DNA from: Nitratireductor luteus
Lineage (GTDB): Bacteria > Pseudomonadota > Alphaproteobacteria > Rhizobiales > Rhizobiaceae
Length of the DNA: 64,000 bases
NCBI RefSeq assembly: GCF_026162365.1
Contig: NZ_JAOANW010000014.1
Coordinates: 1-64,000, forward strand
Direction: 5' to 3'
Below, piece by piece: positions 18,581 to 27,128 of the stretch. A model generated the notes under the pieces. It worked only from the letters and a program-made list of their open reading frames with translations, did not search any database and was not told the DNA's origin. The position numbers were made by a program, and so were the translations under genes. Positions within the stretch are counted from its first letter, which is position 1, and every line of letters starts with the position of its first letter.

Positions 18581-19396
18581 TCACCCGGCGTCACGGAATT
18601 CCGGATAGAGCGCCATGCCGCCATCCAAAAAGAGTGTGGCGCCTGTGACATAATCCGAAAGGTCTGACGCAAGCCAAAGTGCGGCTTCGGCGACATCCTC
18701 GGGCTCGCCGATGCGCCCGTAGGGGATGAGCTTCAGCAGATCTGCTTCCGCCTCAGGTGTCTTCCAGGCCGCGCGGTTGATCGGGGTCCTGATCGCGCCC
18801 GGAGCAATTCCGTTCACGCGAATGCGATTTTGCGCCGTTTCCTGCGCCAGCGTTTTCATCATCAACATCAGTCCGCCTTTGGAGGCCGCATAGTTGACGT
18901 GACCTGCCCAGGGAACGAGTTGGTGGACGGAGCTCATGCAGATGATTTTGCCTGCCGCTTTTGAACGGGGGCTGGGTCTCTGCTGGTCGAAGCAGCGGAT
19001 GGCTTCCCGGGCACAGAGGAACTGGCCCGTAAGATTGACGTCGAGCACACGCCGCCACTCCTTCTCCGTCATTTCGGCTGCAGGCGCGTCCATCTGGATT
19101 CCGGCGTTGGCCACGAGAATATCGATCCTGCCGAACGCCTCGATGAAGGCGGCAAACAGCGAATGCACTTCTTCTTCGGCGGAGACATCCGCCTGGAGTG
19201 CGACCGCCTTGCCGCCATTCCTCTTGATTCCCTCTACGATCTTCGTGGCCGCTTCGAAATGGGAGTGATAGTTAACCCCGACAGCCGCGCCTGCGGTTGA
19301 AAATCGGCGGGCGACGGCCTCGCCAATCCCGGAACTTGCTCCGGTGATCAGGGCGTTTTGCCCCTGTAGGGGATGCTCGCGATCGACTTTGCTCAT
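18581..19396 (-). CDS. short-chain dehydrogenase/reductase (glucose-1-dehydrogenase-like)
   Basis: The 271-residue classical SDR has the nucleotide motif TGASSGIG, NAG (LVANAGIQM), the catalytic Ser region (CMSSVHQL) and the YxxxK pair in NYAASKGG. The sequence resembles glucose 1-dehydrogenases, which fits the GH15 neighbour that would release glucose. This substrate is an inference. The start at 19396 leaves 4 bases to the upstream fusion gene. Confidence 0.87.
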   Translation of the reverse strand: MSKVDREHPLQGQNALITGASSGIGEAVARRFSTAGAAVGVNYHSHFEAATKIVEGIKRNGGKAVALQADVSAEEEVHSLFAAFIEAFGRIDILVANAGIQMDAPAAEMTEKEWRRVLDVNLTGQFLCAREAIRCFDQQRPSPRSKAAGKIICMSSVHQLVPWAGHVNYAASKGGLMLMMKTLAQETAQNRIRVNGIAPGAIRTPINRAAWKTPEAEADLLKLIPYGRIGEPEDVAEAALWLASDLSDYVTGATLFLDGGMALYPEFRDAG

Positions 19397-19400
19397 AGGC

Positions 19401-21941
19401 TCACAGGATGTAACGGTCCCAGCCGCCATAATGCTCCTTGCTGCGGGTGCCGCGCGGCAGACTGAGGGTGATAAGGATAAGACCCGCTATCACGCTGTGC
19501 GCCGCCGCCAGCGCGCCACCGCCAGCCAGAAGCCAGGGCGCGGCGATAAGCCAGAGGCCGAAGGCGACGTTGATGAAGCGCAGTGGGCGCGCCACCTCGG
19601 CCATGGCCATGACGGCGACGGTGATGACCAGCGCGCCGACCAGGTGGTCGCTGTCGGCCATCGGCGGCTCAGTACCGAAAACCAGGCGACTGAACATCAG
19701 CCAGGCGCCGAGCAGCGAGCTTGCGACCAGCGTCCACGGCACCGTCACGCCGCGTGCCGCAGAAAGGACCAGTTCCCAAAGCGGCATATCAAAGCCGGGC
19801 CTTTGAAGGTCCTTGCCGCTTCCCGGCAATGCATCGCCCCTGAAGAAGGATCGCCAGAAGGGGCGGCCGCGGCGCGTGTTGAGCACCAGGAACTGGCCCA
19901 TCGCGACCAGTTCGTCGAGCGCATAGGGGATCATGATCAGCATCGCCAGCGCCGCCAGAAGGCAAAGCGTGCAGTAGGTGCCGATCATAATCGGCTGAAT
20001 GATGATAAAGTAGATGGAGATGACGCCGAGCGGCACCACAACGATGCCGAACAGAAGCACCATCCAGGGCATGGTGCGCCAGCGCGCTCGCCCACCCATG
20101 ATCCCCATCAAGATCTCGAACATGTAGCTGGTCGCGCCCAGCCCGCCGTCGGCGATCGGCCAGGCCCTGGAAACGTCGGAGGTGATGATGAACTCGGTGC
20201 CGTTCCGGCCGCCCTCGCCCGCAAAGAACGGCTCCCAAACGCTGTCGATGTGGCCGAGCTGGTAGGCAGCAAGAACGCGGGCGATGACGAAACCAATAGC
20301 ACCGAGCGCGATAATCGGCAGTCGCTGCAGATATGTGGAGGGGCAATAGCTCCAGCCGGGTGGCTTGTCGGAGTCGTCCATCATGCCCTCGTGGCTCATG
20401 CCGGGCATCATCGGCACGAGGATGGCGAAGGTGATGACAAGCGCCCCGACAAAGGTGTCGTTGGCATAGACGGCGGCACTCGGTGCCCAAAAGACGAGCG
20501 GCGCGAAGAGAAGCCAAATGCCCACCGCCGTGTTCGCCCATTGCGCCCAGCTAAAGCGCGGCGAGAGCGAAATCGCCGAAAATGCCATGATCAACAGGCC
20601 GCTGGCGAGATCGCTCCAGGCGGTGAGCGAATTGCGCAATGACGGGTCCCAGAGCCCACGCTCTTCCGTGACGCGCATGACGGCGTCGCTGAAGGTGTCC
20701 GCGCCGAACGTACCGAAGACGAACGGGCTCGTTGCCAGCCACAAGCCCAGCAGCATGTTGAGGAAGTGCGCCCAGAGCATATCGAAATGCATCATGCGCA
20801 TGTGCTGCACGTGCTTTTGCATCATGGCATGAAACCGCTCGGGCTCCTGCTCTGCCTCGTTCTGTTCGTTTTCGACCTGCTCCGCCGCTACCGCGGCCGA
20901 GTTCAGCTTGTTCGCCATGTACCATCCGACTGGATCGGCCTTCAGTGCGGCGATCATCTTAGGCAGTGTCTCGCGCAGAGAATGTTCCGGTTCCCAGCCG
21001 AGTAGCTCCTTGGCGCGCGAGATGTCGAGTTCGTAGTGGTCGTCCGAGATGTCGACCATCCAGGGCCGGATGAAGGGGTCCTGATTCAGCACCTCGCCCT
21101 GCACCCAGGCGCCCGTCCGGGCGAGGCCTTTCAGAATGTGCCGCGTCTCCCAGTCCTCGTCATGGATCAAGCGGCCAATCTCGCGCTGCAATTCGTCGAA
21201 TGTGGGCGTATCCGTTTCGCCCAGCAGCAGCGCCACATCCGGCGGCAACTCTTTCCGGCGCTCAATTATCGTGATCAGGGCCGCGGTGAGGTCGTCGAGA
21301 TGGAGGAACGGTTGCCCCGTATCAAGATCGCCTGGGTAGAAATGGCTGACATATTGACGCTCGTAGATGCGTGCGATCTGGTGTGAGAGGAAGGTTGCGT
21401 GGCCGATATCGTCGTAGACGCCGGCCGGGCGCACCATGACCACCGGAATTTTTCCCCTCTGCTCGCGGATCAGCTTTTCCGTGCGAATCTTGGACTCGCG
21501 ATAGGGTAGCTTCGCATCGAGCGGCCAATCCTCATCGATCGGCTCCCCCTTCCTGCCCGGAGCATGAACCAGCATTGTGCTCGAGAAGATGAACTGCTCC
21601 ACCTCGAATTGCTGAAGCCCGCGCAGCAGCCGTTCCGTCCCGCGCACAGTTACCTGTTCGTATAGCGGATTGGGTTCCCCCGTCAGATCGAAATAGGCGG
21701 CGAGATGGACGACCGAGGCAATGCGGTTGCCATAGCCGAGCCGCATCCGCTCTAACGCGGCCTCAATGCTGCTGTCGGAGGTGAGGTCGATACAAATACA
21801 CTCTGCCTCCGCCGGAGGATGCGGCGGCATGTCGCGGTCAAATCCGACCGGTGTAAAGTGTGCTGCCAGCTTCTTTATCAGTGCCGATCCGATAAAGCCG
21901 CTGCTTCCTGTGACGACCACCACGTCCTTCTCGGAATTCAC
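19401..21941 (-). CDS. fusion of NAD-dependent epimerase, SPW-repeat and VKOR-like membrane domains
   Basis: This 846-residue protein joins three modules. Residues about 5-340 form an extended SDR/epimerase (TGSSGFIG; catalytic YRESK near 147-151). Residues about 390-500 and 735-840 are hydrophobic modules with the SPW-type pattern (NMLLGLWLATSPFVFG, VAFGLWLIAAPWLL). Between them, about 535-690, lies a VKOR-like bundle with the CTLC redox centre near 657-660. The second VKOR cysteine pair is not evident. The GTG at 21941 follows GGAGGG and is preferred over the ATG at 21965. A membrane-tethered redox or sugar-nucleotide enzyme is possible; its reaction is unknown. Confidence 0.85.
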   Translation of the reverse strand: MNSEKDVVVVTGSSGFIGSALIKKLAAHFTPVGFDRDMPPHPPAEAECICIDLTSDSSIEAALERMRLGYGNRIASVVHLAAYFDLTGEPNPLYEQVTVRGTERLLRGLQQFEVEQFIFSSTMLVHAPGRKGEPIDEDWPLDAKLPYRESKIRTEKLIREQRGKIPVVMVRPAGVYDDIGHATFLSHQIARIYERQYVSHFYPGDLDTGQPFLHLDDLTAALITIIERRKELPPDVALLLGETDTPTFDELQREIGRLIHDEDWETRHILKGLARTGAWVQGEVLNQDPFIRPWMVDISDDHYELDISRAKELLGWEPEHSLRETLPKMIAALKADPVGWYMANKLNSAAVAAEQVENEQNEAEQEPERFHAMMQKHVQHMRMMHFDMLWAHFLNMLLGLWLATSPFVFGTFGADTFSDAVMRVTEERGLWDPSLRNSLTAWSDLASGLLIMAFSAISLSPRFSWAQWANTAVGIWLLFAPLVFWAPSAAVYANDTFVGALVITFAILVPMMPGMSHEGMMDDSDKPPGWSYCPSTYLQRLPIIALGAIGFVIARVLAAYQLGHIDSVWEPFFAGEGGRNGTEFIITSDVSRAWPIADGGLGATSYMFEILMGIMGGRARWRTMPWMVLLFGIVVVPLGVISIYFIIIQPIMIGTYCTLCLLAALAMLIMIPYALDELVAMGQFLVLNTRRGRPFWRSFFRGDALPGSGKDLQRPGFDMPLWELVLSAARGVTVPWTLVASSLLGAWLMFSRLVFGTEPPMADSDHLVGALVITVAVMAMAEVARPLRFINVAFGLWLIAAPWLLAGGGALAAAHSVIAGLILITLSLPRGTRSKEHYGGWDRYIL

Positions 21942-21971
21942 CTTTCCCTCCGAATGCGCAAACAATAAGCC

Positions 21972-22115
21972 TCAGCTTCTCACAAATTTCACGAGCGCAA
22001 CCATCGCGAGAACGATCACCGCCAGGAGCAGAATCCAGAACACGCCTACCCCGGCCACGATCCAGCCCGCGCCCTCGATCCCCATGCACTCCATCATCAT
22101 GGTTGCGCGCTTCAT
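21972..22115 (-). CDS. 47-residue single-span membrane protein
   Basis: A small gene reading MKRATMMMECMGIEG followed by one long hydrophobic helix (WILLLAVIVLAMVALVKF). The ATG at 22115 has GGAGA 7 bases upstream. It starts the minus-strand operon 31 bases before the epimerase-VKOR fusion. No family was recognised. It may stabilise or regulate its large membrane neighbour. Confidence 0.6.
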   Translation of the reverse strand: MKRATMMMECMGIEGAGWIVAGVGVFWILLLAVIVLAMVALVKFVRS

Positions 22116-22410
22116 CTAATCTCCAGCCGTTCCAGATCACCAACCGCATGCCGGTGCTGATCTGTGCCCAGATTCCTGGACTCCACCTCGGAAAATCTCT
22201 ACTTCGCCGCGACGGTTCCGCAGCCAAATTCTAAATTAAACCGACGCGTTCCGACATGGTTCCAATTCCGGATGGGCACGACCGCCGACTGCTCCCGTCT
22301 CTCGGCGGCTCCTTGCAAACGCGCTACGGTAGAAAACAAGTCCGGGGAACGGCATAGCATCCCGGACGTTGGGTGAGGAACCCGGCGACTGCTACCTCAC
22401 AGGAAGCACT

Positions 22411-23334
22411 ATGATCGAGCAGACCGGCACGTCACTTTATGTCAGCGCCGGCCTTTTCTGGAAGGCCTTTTGGGCGCTTGCGTTCGGTTACGCGTTTTCC
22501 TCGCTCATCCAGGTGCTCGTACCGCGCGAGATAATCGCGAGGCATCTTGGGCGCTCCGGCGTTAAGGAGACCGTTTTGGCGATGGTGCTGGGGCCGGCAT
22601 CTTCGTCTTGCTCTTTTGCGGCGCTCTCGGCCGGGCGTGCCCTGTTCGTCAAGGGAGCCGCGCTGACGCCAATGATGGCGTTCCTCTTCGGCGCGACGAA
22701 TCTGTCGCCGCAGGTCGCGGCTCTCGCCTGGATCTTTCTCGGCTGGCAGTTCGCGCTGGCCGTGGTTGTTGGCTCGATAGCGCATGTCCTCGTGATGGCG
22801 GTGGCCGTGCACCTTACCTATCCTAAGAAGATGGTCGAGCGGGCGCGGCAGGACGCCTCGAAGATTGGTCACGCTGGGCACGGCGACCCGGCGGAAGGCC
22901 TGCCCCGCCGCTGGCGGGAGAAACTGACCAGCCGAAAGACATGGCGCCGCATCGGCGCGACCTATTTTGGCGAGTGGCACATGGTCTGGAAGGACCTGCT
23001 GTTTGGTTTCCTCGTCGCCGGCGCAGTCGCCGTGCTCGTGCCGGACACGGTGTTCCAGGCCGTCTTCCCGCAGGTCCTGACGCCTGTCTTGCTCGTTGTC
23101 ATCCATGCGTTTTTCGGACCGGTGCTGGCGCTGCTGACGATCATCGGCTCAATGGGGAACGGCCCGCTCGCCGCCGTACTGTGGGAGAACGGCGTCCTGT
23201 TCGCGGGCATCATCGCCTTCCTGTATTCCGACTTTGTTGTCATCCCGTCGCTGCGGATCAACGCCACCTACTATGGCTGGCGCTTCGCGGCCTCATCGCC
23301 GGTTGACCTGCAGCCTCTCACAAGCTCGCAATAG
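22411..23334 (+). CDS. ArsP-like permease (DUF318 family)
   Basis: This 307-residue membrane protein has about eight helices in two halves separated by a basic loop (RRWREKLTSRKTWRRIG). Family motifs include GPASSSCSFAALSAGRALF and, in the second half, IGSMGNGPLAAVLW. ArsP proteins export organoarsenicals, but many relatives have no known substrate. The protein ends shortly after NATYYGWRF, while relatives I know continue with another helix, so the C-terminus may be shortened. The ATG at 22411 has AGGAAG upstream. Confidence 0.8.
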   Translation: MIEQTGTSLYVSAGLFWKAFWALAFGYAFSSLIQVLVPREIIARHLGRSGVKETVLAMVLGPASSSCSFAALSAGRALFVKGAALTPMMAFLFGATNLSPQVAALAWIFLGWQFALAVVVGSIAHVLVMAVAVHLTYPKKMVERARQDASKIGHAGHGDPAEGLPRRWREKLTSRKTWRRIGATYFGEWHMVWKDLLFGFLVAGAVAVLVPDTVFQAVFPQVLTPVLLVVIHAFFGPVLALLTIIGSMGNGPLAAVLWENGVLFAGIIAFLYSDFVVIPSLRINATYYGWRFAASSPVDLQPLTSSQ

Positions 23335-23364
23335 GCAAAGCACGACACTTGAGTGCCGCCCATG

Positions 23365-23384
23365 ATGACGTTATATTGCGTCAT
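23365..23384. promoter_or_regulatory. operator-like inverted repeat upstream of Xre-RES
   Basis: ATGACG and CGTCAT flank an 8-base AT-rich core (TTATATTG) that contains a -10-like TATATT. The dyad lies 29 bases before the antitoxin ATG, where Xre-RES complexes bind to repress their own operon. Confidence 0.55.
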
Positions 23385-23412
23385 AAACACTGGCACAGGA
23401 TGCGGTGACAGA

Positions 23413-23763
23413 ATGAGCCTCGCACAATACTCAGATCATGGGCTGTTCGCGCCCAACAAGATCGCAGCCGTCTTTCGCACGACGAGCGAAGAGATTGCGC
23501 GCACGGTCGGGCTTGGCAAGGACGCGATCCAGCGCAAGGATCGGGTGCGCTCGCACAAGACACAGCGCCGCCTGCGCGAAATGGTGGAGATCGTCAATAA
23601 GGTCGAACCGCGTTTCGGCTCCGCGCTGATGGCCTACGCCTGGTATCGGTCCGAGCCGTTGCCGGGATTTTCCGGGCAGACGGCCATGCAGCTTGTTCGC
23701 GACGGTCGGGCCGAAGAGGTTCTCGATTTCATCGATGCCGTCGACGCCGGCGTTCACGCCTGA
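23413..23763 (+). CDS. Xre/MbcA/ParS-type antitoxin (DUF2384) of an Xre-RES module
   Basis: The 116-residue protein has an N-terminal helical DNA-binding part (FRTTSEEIARTVGL) and the C-terminal toxin-binding region typical of DUF2384 antitoxins (ALMAYAWYRSEPLPGFSGQTAMQLVRDGRAEEVLDFI; written here as a continuous family pattern only in part). It neutralises the RES toxin encoded two bases downstream. The ATG at 23413 is favoured over upstream ATGs because it falls after the operator-like dyad. Confidence 0.85.
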   Translation: MSLAQYSDHGLFAPNKIAAVFRTTSEEIARTVGLGKDAIQRKDRVRSHKTQRRLREMVEIVNKVEPRFGSALMAYAWYRSEPLPGFSGQTAMQLVRDGRAEEVLDFIDAVDAGVHA

Positions 23764-23765
23764 TC

Positions 23766-24266
23766 GTGGCGCTCACCTATTCCGGAAAGCTCTACCGGGC
23801 CCTCAATCCGGTCTTTGCGCGTGAGCCAATGTCGGGGCGCGGAGCGGAACGTTATGGCGGCCGGTTCAATCCGAAGGGGGTGCCGGCCCTTTACACCTCG
23901 ACATCCGTGCTGACCGCACTGAGGGAAGCCAACCAGGTGGGCGATCTGCAGCCGACAATGTTGGTCTGTTACCGCGCCGAGATCGAGATGGTCTTCGACG
24001 CTGCAGATACCGCGGCCCTTGCCGCGGCAGGTGTAGACGAAGCCTCGCTGGCAGATCCAACCTGGCGCGATCAGATGAGGAAGACAAGCGAAGCACGCAC
24101 ACAGCGTTTCGCGCGCAACCTGATTGCGGAAGGCTATAACGGCCTGCTCGTTCGCAGTTTCGCCAAGGGAGCCGGTCCGGGTGACATGAATCTGGTGCTC
24201 TGGAAATGGAGCAAGAGCGTCCCGTCCCGCCTGGAGTTGATCGATGATGAGGGTCGGTTGGGCTGA
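23766..24266 (+). CDS. RES-domain toxin
   Basis: This 166-residue toxin belongs to the RES family, which degrades NAD+. The conserved residues are recognisable: Arg in GGRFNPKG, Tyr in ALYTSTS, Glu in ALREAN, Ser in LLVRSFA and Asn in MNLVLWKW. The start is GTG, 2 bases after the antitoxin stop, giving tight coupling. The gene looks intact. Confidence 0.88.
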   Translation: MALTYSGKLYRALNPVFAREPMSGRGAERYGGRFNPKGVPALYTSTSVLTALREANQVGDLQPTMLVCYRAEIEMVFDAADTAALAAAGVDEASLADPTWRDQMRKTSEARTQRFARNLIAEGYNGLLVRSFAKGAGPGDMNLVLWKWSKSVPSRLELIDDEGRLG

Positions 24267-24278
24267 GTGCAACGCGCG

Positions 24279-24506
24279 TCACGCCGCCTTATCGACACCT
24301 GGCGCGTTGGTGATGACATCGTCGGCCAGATCTTTTTCGATCTCGGTCAGTTGCCGGCGTTTGTCTTCAAGCTCTCCCGCAAGGGAGAAGGCTTCGCTGT
24401 GGCAAGCGCGATAGGAGGCGAGCCTGCGCTCCGCATCCGCCAGACGCTGGCGATACCGGAGCCGCTCGAGGTCGACCAGCGCTATGTGCAAAAACAGCTC
24501 GGCCAT
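24279..24506 (-). pseudogene. remnant of a helicase-type protein C-terminus
   Basis: The frame reads as a charged coiled-coil tail (RLADAERRLASYRA, GELEDKRRQLTEIEKDLADD) like the C-termini of large plasmid-borne helicase/methylase proteins. The upstream part is missing: about 40 bases before the homologous segment the strand changes identity to a plus-strand integrase tail. It is judged a 3' fragment. The family assignment is tentative. Confidence 0.35.
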
Positions 24507-24587
24507 ACCTCGGCCAAAATGACCCGCAAGTACCAGCGGCGCCGGGACAGATTCCGAGTCAAACTCACCAAGGCCGCAGGGTTGTAA
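24465..24587 (+). pseudogene. C-terminal fragment of a tyrosine recombinase
   Basis: The last 40 residues of this frame (VQKQLGHTSAKMTRKYQRRR) match the integrase box with the His and the nucleophilic Tyr. The upstream reading frame instead lies on the antisense of the helicase-like fragment, so the gene has been truncated by recombination. Confidence 0.6.
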
Positions 24588-24602
24588 GGAAGCCCCCCTG
24601 CT

Positions 24603-25040
24603 CTACGACGCCTCCGGCAATGCAATGAAAGGATCGATTGCTCGAACGCCGAGGGGTTCGAAATGTCGCAAGTTGCGTGTCAGCACGGTCAGATCGTGAG
24701 CTTGCGCGGTGGCAGCGATGGCGATGTCATCAAAGCCCGGCTGATGAGCACGAGCAGAATCCATAATCTCACCGGCCAGATGGGCACATTTCAGGTCGAA
24801 TGGCAGAAGCTTTTCGGCATACAGATACTCCACGCTCTCCCACCAATCGGTCAGTCGGCGCGCTTTCGTGCTTGCCCCTTCCCGCTCGGCCTTGGCAATT
24901 CCGGATTTGACCTCAGCAGCCGAGATGACAGACAGGAACAGTCTTGGGCTGGCCTTGTCGAGCCACTCTACGAGCCGATCGCTCTTTTGACGTTTGGACG
25001 GAGCTAGTGCGGATATAACATTCGTATCGACCAGGAACAT
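24603..25040 (-). CDS. VapC/FitB-type PIN-domain toxin
   Basis: The 145-residue PIN nuclease has the four acidic positions of the family: Asp in FLVDTNVIS, Glu in SAAEVKSG, Asp in GFDDIAIAATA and an Asn/Asp-type position in TVLTRNLRHF. VapC toxins cleave tRNA or rRNA. The start overlaps the antitoxin stop as TGATG. The gene appears intact. Confidence 0.88.
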   Translation of the reverse strand: MFLVDTNVISALAPSKRQKSDRLVEWLDKASPRLFLSVISAAEVKSGIAKAEREGASTKARRLTDWWESVEYLYAEKLLPFDLKCAHLAGEIMDSARAHQPGFDDIAIAATAQAHDLTVLTRNLRHFEPLGVRAIDPFIALPEAS

Positions 25041-25282
25041 CAGAGATCGACAGTGCGGGTCGGCTTGTTGCTCCTTGGCGGGATATCTCCCTCATCGCCC
25101 GGAAAGGCGGCCAGCAATCTGCCAAAGCTCGGGATATGCGAGAGCTTTTCATACTCGTCGAACGAAAGCACGACGGCTTCCTTCTTGCCATGCCGCGTGA
25201 TGATCGCGGGATTGCCGCGAACAGCCTGATCGACAACGGCGGAAAGCGTCGCCTTCGCATCTTTCAGCTGAATCTCTCTCAT
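25040..25282 (-). CDS. Phd/YefM-family antitoxin
   Basis: The 80-residue antitoxin begins MREIQLKDAKATLSAVVD and has the Phd core (PAIITRHGKKEAVVLSFDEYEKL), followed by a toxin-binding tail. The upstream ATG at 25327 would run through the operator-like dyad, so the ATG at 25282 is preferred. It is coupled to the PIN toxin. Confidence 0.85.
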   Translation of the reverse strand: MREIQLKDAKATLSAVVDQAVRGNPAIITRHGKKEAVVLSFDEYEKLSHIPSFGRLLAAFPGDEGDIPPRSNKPTRTVDL

Positions 25283-25297
25283 GTCGGCCTCCCAATA

Positions 25298-25314
25298 ATG
25301 ACCACAGTAGTCAT
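25298..25314. promoter_or_regulatory. operator-like dyad upstream of the Phd-VapC pair
   Basis: ATGACCAC and GTAGTCAT form an imperfect palindrome 16 bases before the antitoxin start. Phd-type antitoxins repress from such sites. Confidence 0.5.
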
Positions 25315-25600
25315 ATAGCGAGGCCAAGGCGCTTGCGCAATAGGCATTGCAGGCTCAGCGGCGACTACATCCGATCGGTTATGTGTCGGCATTTTTCTTC
25401 ACCTATCGCTAGGCAAAAGAAATCTGCTCGCCGAATCGGCGCTCAAACCGACCTGAATGGTCTTGGCTATGATTCGCGGAAATGGGATTCTCTCAGTCGC
25501 CAAACTTAAAGAGTAGGTCTTTCGGAATGCCGTTTCGGGGGCCTTTTTCTTTTGCCCTTAATCTCCGTTAGTGGTTGCTCGTTTTCCGCAATCTCTCGTG

Positions 25601-26644
25601 TCAGCCGGGTGCACGGTCGGAAAATTTTGATCCTGTTTCGAGCTTCCTAATAGCCGATTCCCCGAGTGCGGGATCGCGATGCAGATAATGCGCATCGAGG
25701 ATGGACCGGACATCGTGGAGGCTGTGTCCGGTTATTGTCACGATCTCTGCCTCCGTACATCCAGCAAGGGCAAGGCGAGTGACGGCCGTTCCGCGAAGAT
25801 CGTTGAAGGTGACACCGACAACGCCGGCGGCAGCGCATGCCTTGCGCCATGAAGAACGGAAGCCATCGGCCGTCCAGGGGTTTCCGTCGCTGTTGAGCAG
25901 TATCGGCCCCAACTTGCCGCCGATCGCGTCCAGCGCAATTTTGAGTGGCGCTCCAACGGGGATTACGACGCGGGTCCCGGTCTTGCTTTGTCGGAGCCGG
26001 ACGACCCTTCCATCATATTGTGTCCATGCGAGCCGAAGCAGATCCCCTTGGCGCTGCCCCGTCCACAGGGCCAGGAGCAGGGGCAGATGAAGATGGCGCG
26101 GAGCACTGGCCAGGAAAGCGGCCTCATCGTCCTGGGTCCAAACCTTGTCAGCGCGGCTGCCACGATAAAGGCGTCCGCCCTTCTCGCAGGGATTGGCGAT
26201 GACGAGCCCCCGATCATGCGCCCATGAGAGAATGCGGGCTAGCACCTGCCAACCGTAGTCGGCCTGCCGGCGAGACCGTTCGGCGCGCTCGTCGCGCCAC
26301 TCCATGAAAAGGCCGCGCGTGCGCCTATCCGATAAAGCAGACAGCGGAAAGTCGCCAAACTTTTGCTCGATGATCTTGATCAGGTTTACGTAGTCGCGCT
26401 TTGTGCGCGGGGCCAAGTCGTCCCAATCGGAGCTGACCTGAAAACCCTGCAAAATTGATAGCAACGTGCCCGTTGGCGGCTCCATCTTGCGCGTCACTGC
26501 TGCATTGTATGCCGCGGCGAACTCTGGATCGCCTGGCTTTCCGGGCAGGCGCGGCCCGCTTTTCCAGGCATACCAGTACGTCCGACGAGTGCCGTCGGCC
26601 AGTATCTTTTTCTTGCTGTTGATGCCTCTAAGACGAATCCGCAT
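25601..26644 (-). CDS. tyrosine-type site-specific integrase
   Basis: The 347-residue integrase has an N-terminal arm-binding part with the MRIRLRGINSKKK start, a core-binding domain and a catalytic domain. Active-site residues are Arg in WTGQRQGDLL, the second box FNDLRGTAVTRLA (an Asn where His is more usual), GHS in ITGHSLHDV and Tyr in DAHYLHRD. The frame extends to 26740, but the ATG at 26644 matches the family start. It probably drove insertion of the surrounding accessory DNA. No tRNA or att repeat could be located. Confidence 0.9.
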   Translation of the reverse strand: MRIRLRGINSKKKILADGTRRTYWYAWKSGPRLPGKPGDPEFAAAYNAAVTRKMEPPTGTLLSILQGFQVSSDWDDLAPRTKRDYVNLIKIIEQKFGDFPLSALSDRRTRGLFMEWRDERAERSRRQADYGWQVLARILSWAHDRGLVIANPCEKGGRLYRGSRADKVWTQDDEAAFLASAPRHLHLPLLLALWTGQRQGDLLRLAWTQYDGRVVRLRQSKTGTRVVIPVGAPLKIALDAIGGKLGPILLNSDGNPWTADGFRSSWRKACAAAGVVGVTFNDLRGTAVTRLALAGCTEAEIVTITGHSLHDVRSILDAHYLHRDPALGESAIRKLETGSKFSDRAPG

Positions 26645-26822
26645 GTCGCTCCAGCCACCTATCCAGATCGTTCCGTTGAGGTTCGGAATTCTCAGGCACC
26701 GTCCTGATGAGAATTCGGCCCGAGCAAGGATCAATCTCAACTTGCTCGATCGTCAGCCCAGCGGCTTTCGCGCCCTTCACTGCCCGCAGGATGTCGACCT
26801 GCTTGAACGGTACTTTAGCCAT
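26628..26822 (-). CDS. small integrase-associated protein of unknown function
   Basis: The 64-residue product (MAKVPFKQVDILRAVKGAKA, then GLTIEQVEIDP) overlaps the start of the integrase by 17 bases and is of a type often seen just upstream of such integrases. It may be an accessory DNA-binding factor. No stronger statement is possible. Confidence 0.6.
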   Translation of the reverse strand: MAKVPFKQVDILRAVKGAKAAGLTIEQVEIDPCSGRILIRTVPENSEPQRNDLDRWLERHADSS

Positions 26823-27021
26823 CGCTTGCCCGGCCGTCCTGAGCACAGGAAAGGAGCGCCCCGTCAGGAACCTTTGCAGCGCCTCTGGCCTCCATGCGAT
26901 GCTGGATGCAGCGCATGTCTTCGCTGCTCAGGGATGAGGCGCAGCGCCTTGCTTCCGCCTCTACGAAGTCCCGTAACTCCGTTTCAGTCCGAAGCTTCAA
27001 CTGATTGGCCGCATCACTCAT
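26815..27021 (-). CDS. small hypothetical protein upstream of the integrase
   Basis: The 68-residue product is charged and predicted to be helical (ETELRDFVEAEARRCASSLS), with four cysteines. It overlaps the next small gene by 8 bases and is divergent from the Arc-type regulator at 27129. Function is unknown; the coupling suggests a short operon ending in the integrase. Confidence 0.5.
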   Translation of the reverse strand: MSDAANQLKLRTETELRDFVEAEARRCASSLSSEDMRCIQHRMEARGAAKVPDGALLSCAQDGRASDG

Positions 27022-27051
27022 TCATGCCTCCGTTACCTCTGCACGGAATTT

Positions 27052-27119
27052 ATGGACCTAAATGATCCATGTCAATATTCCGCGTGACAGGGGTTCCATG
27101 GTGAACCATTTCGGTCCAT
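27052..27119. promoter_or_regulatory. cluster of GGTCCAT-like half-sites between divergent genes
   Basis: ATGGACC (27052-27058) faces GATCCAT (27064-27070), GGTTC (27092) faces GAACC (27102-27106), and another GGTCCAT lies at 27113-27119. The repeated motif sits in the divergent intergenic region and ends 10 bases before the Arc-type regulator, which is the likely binder. Confidence 0.5.
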
Positions 27120-27128
27120 ATAGGAGGT

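Noticed and set aside
19344-20642. 432-codon frame antisense to the epimerase-VKOR gene
   Set aside because: It is a shadow of the real gene, rich in Arg, His and Asp with no family resemblance.
24267-24587. 106-codon frame as a complete gene
   Set aside because: Only the last 40 codons match an integrase; the rest is antisense to the helicase-like fragment.
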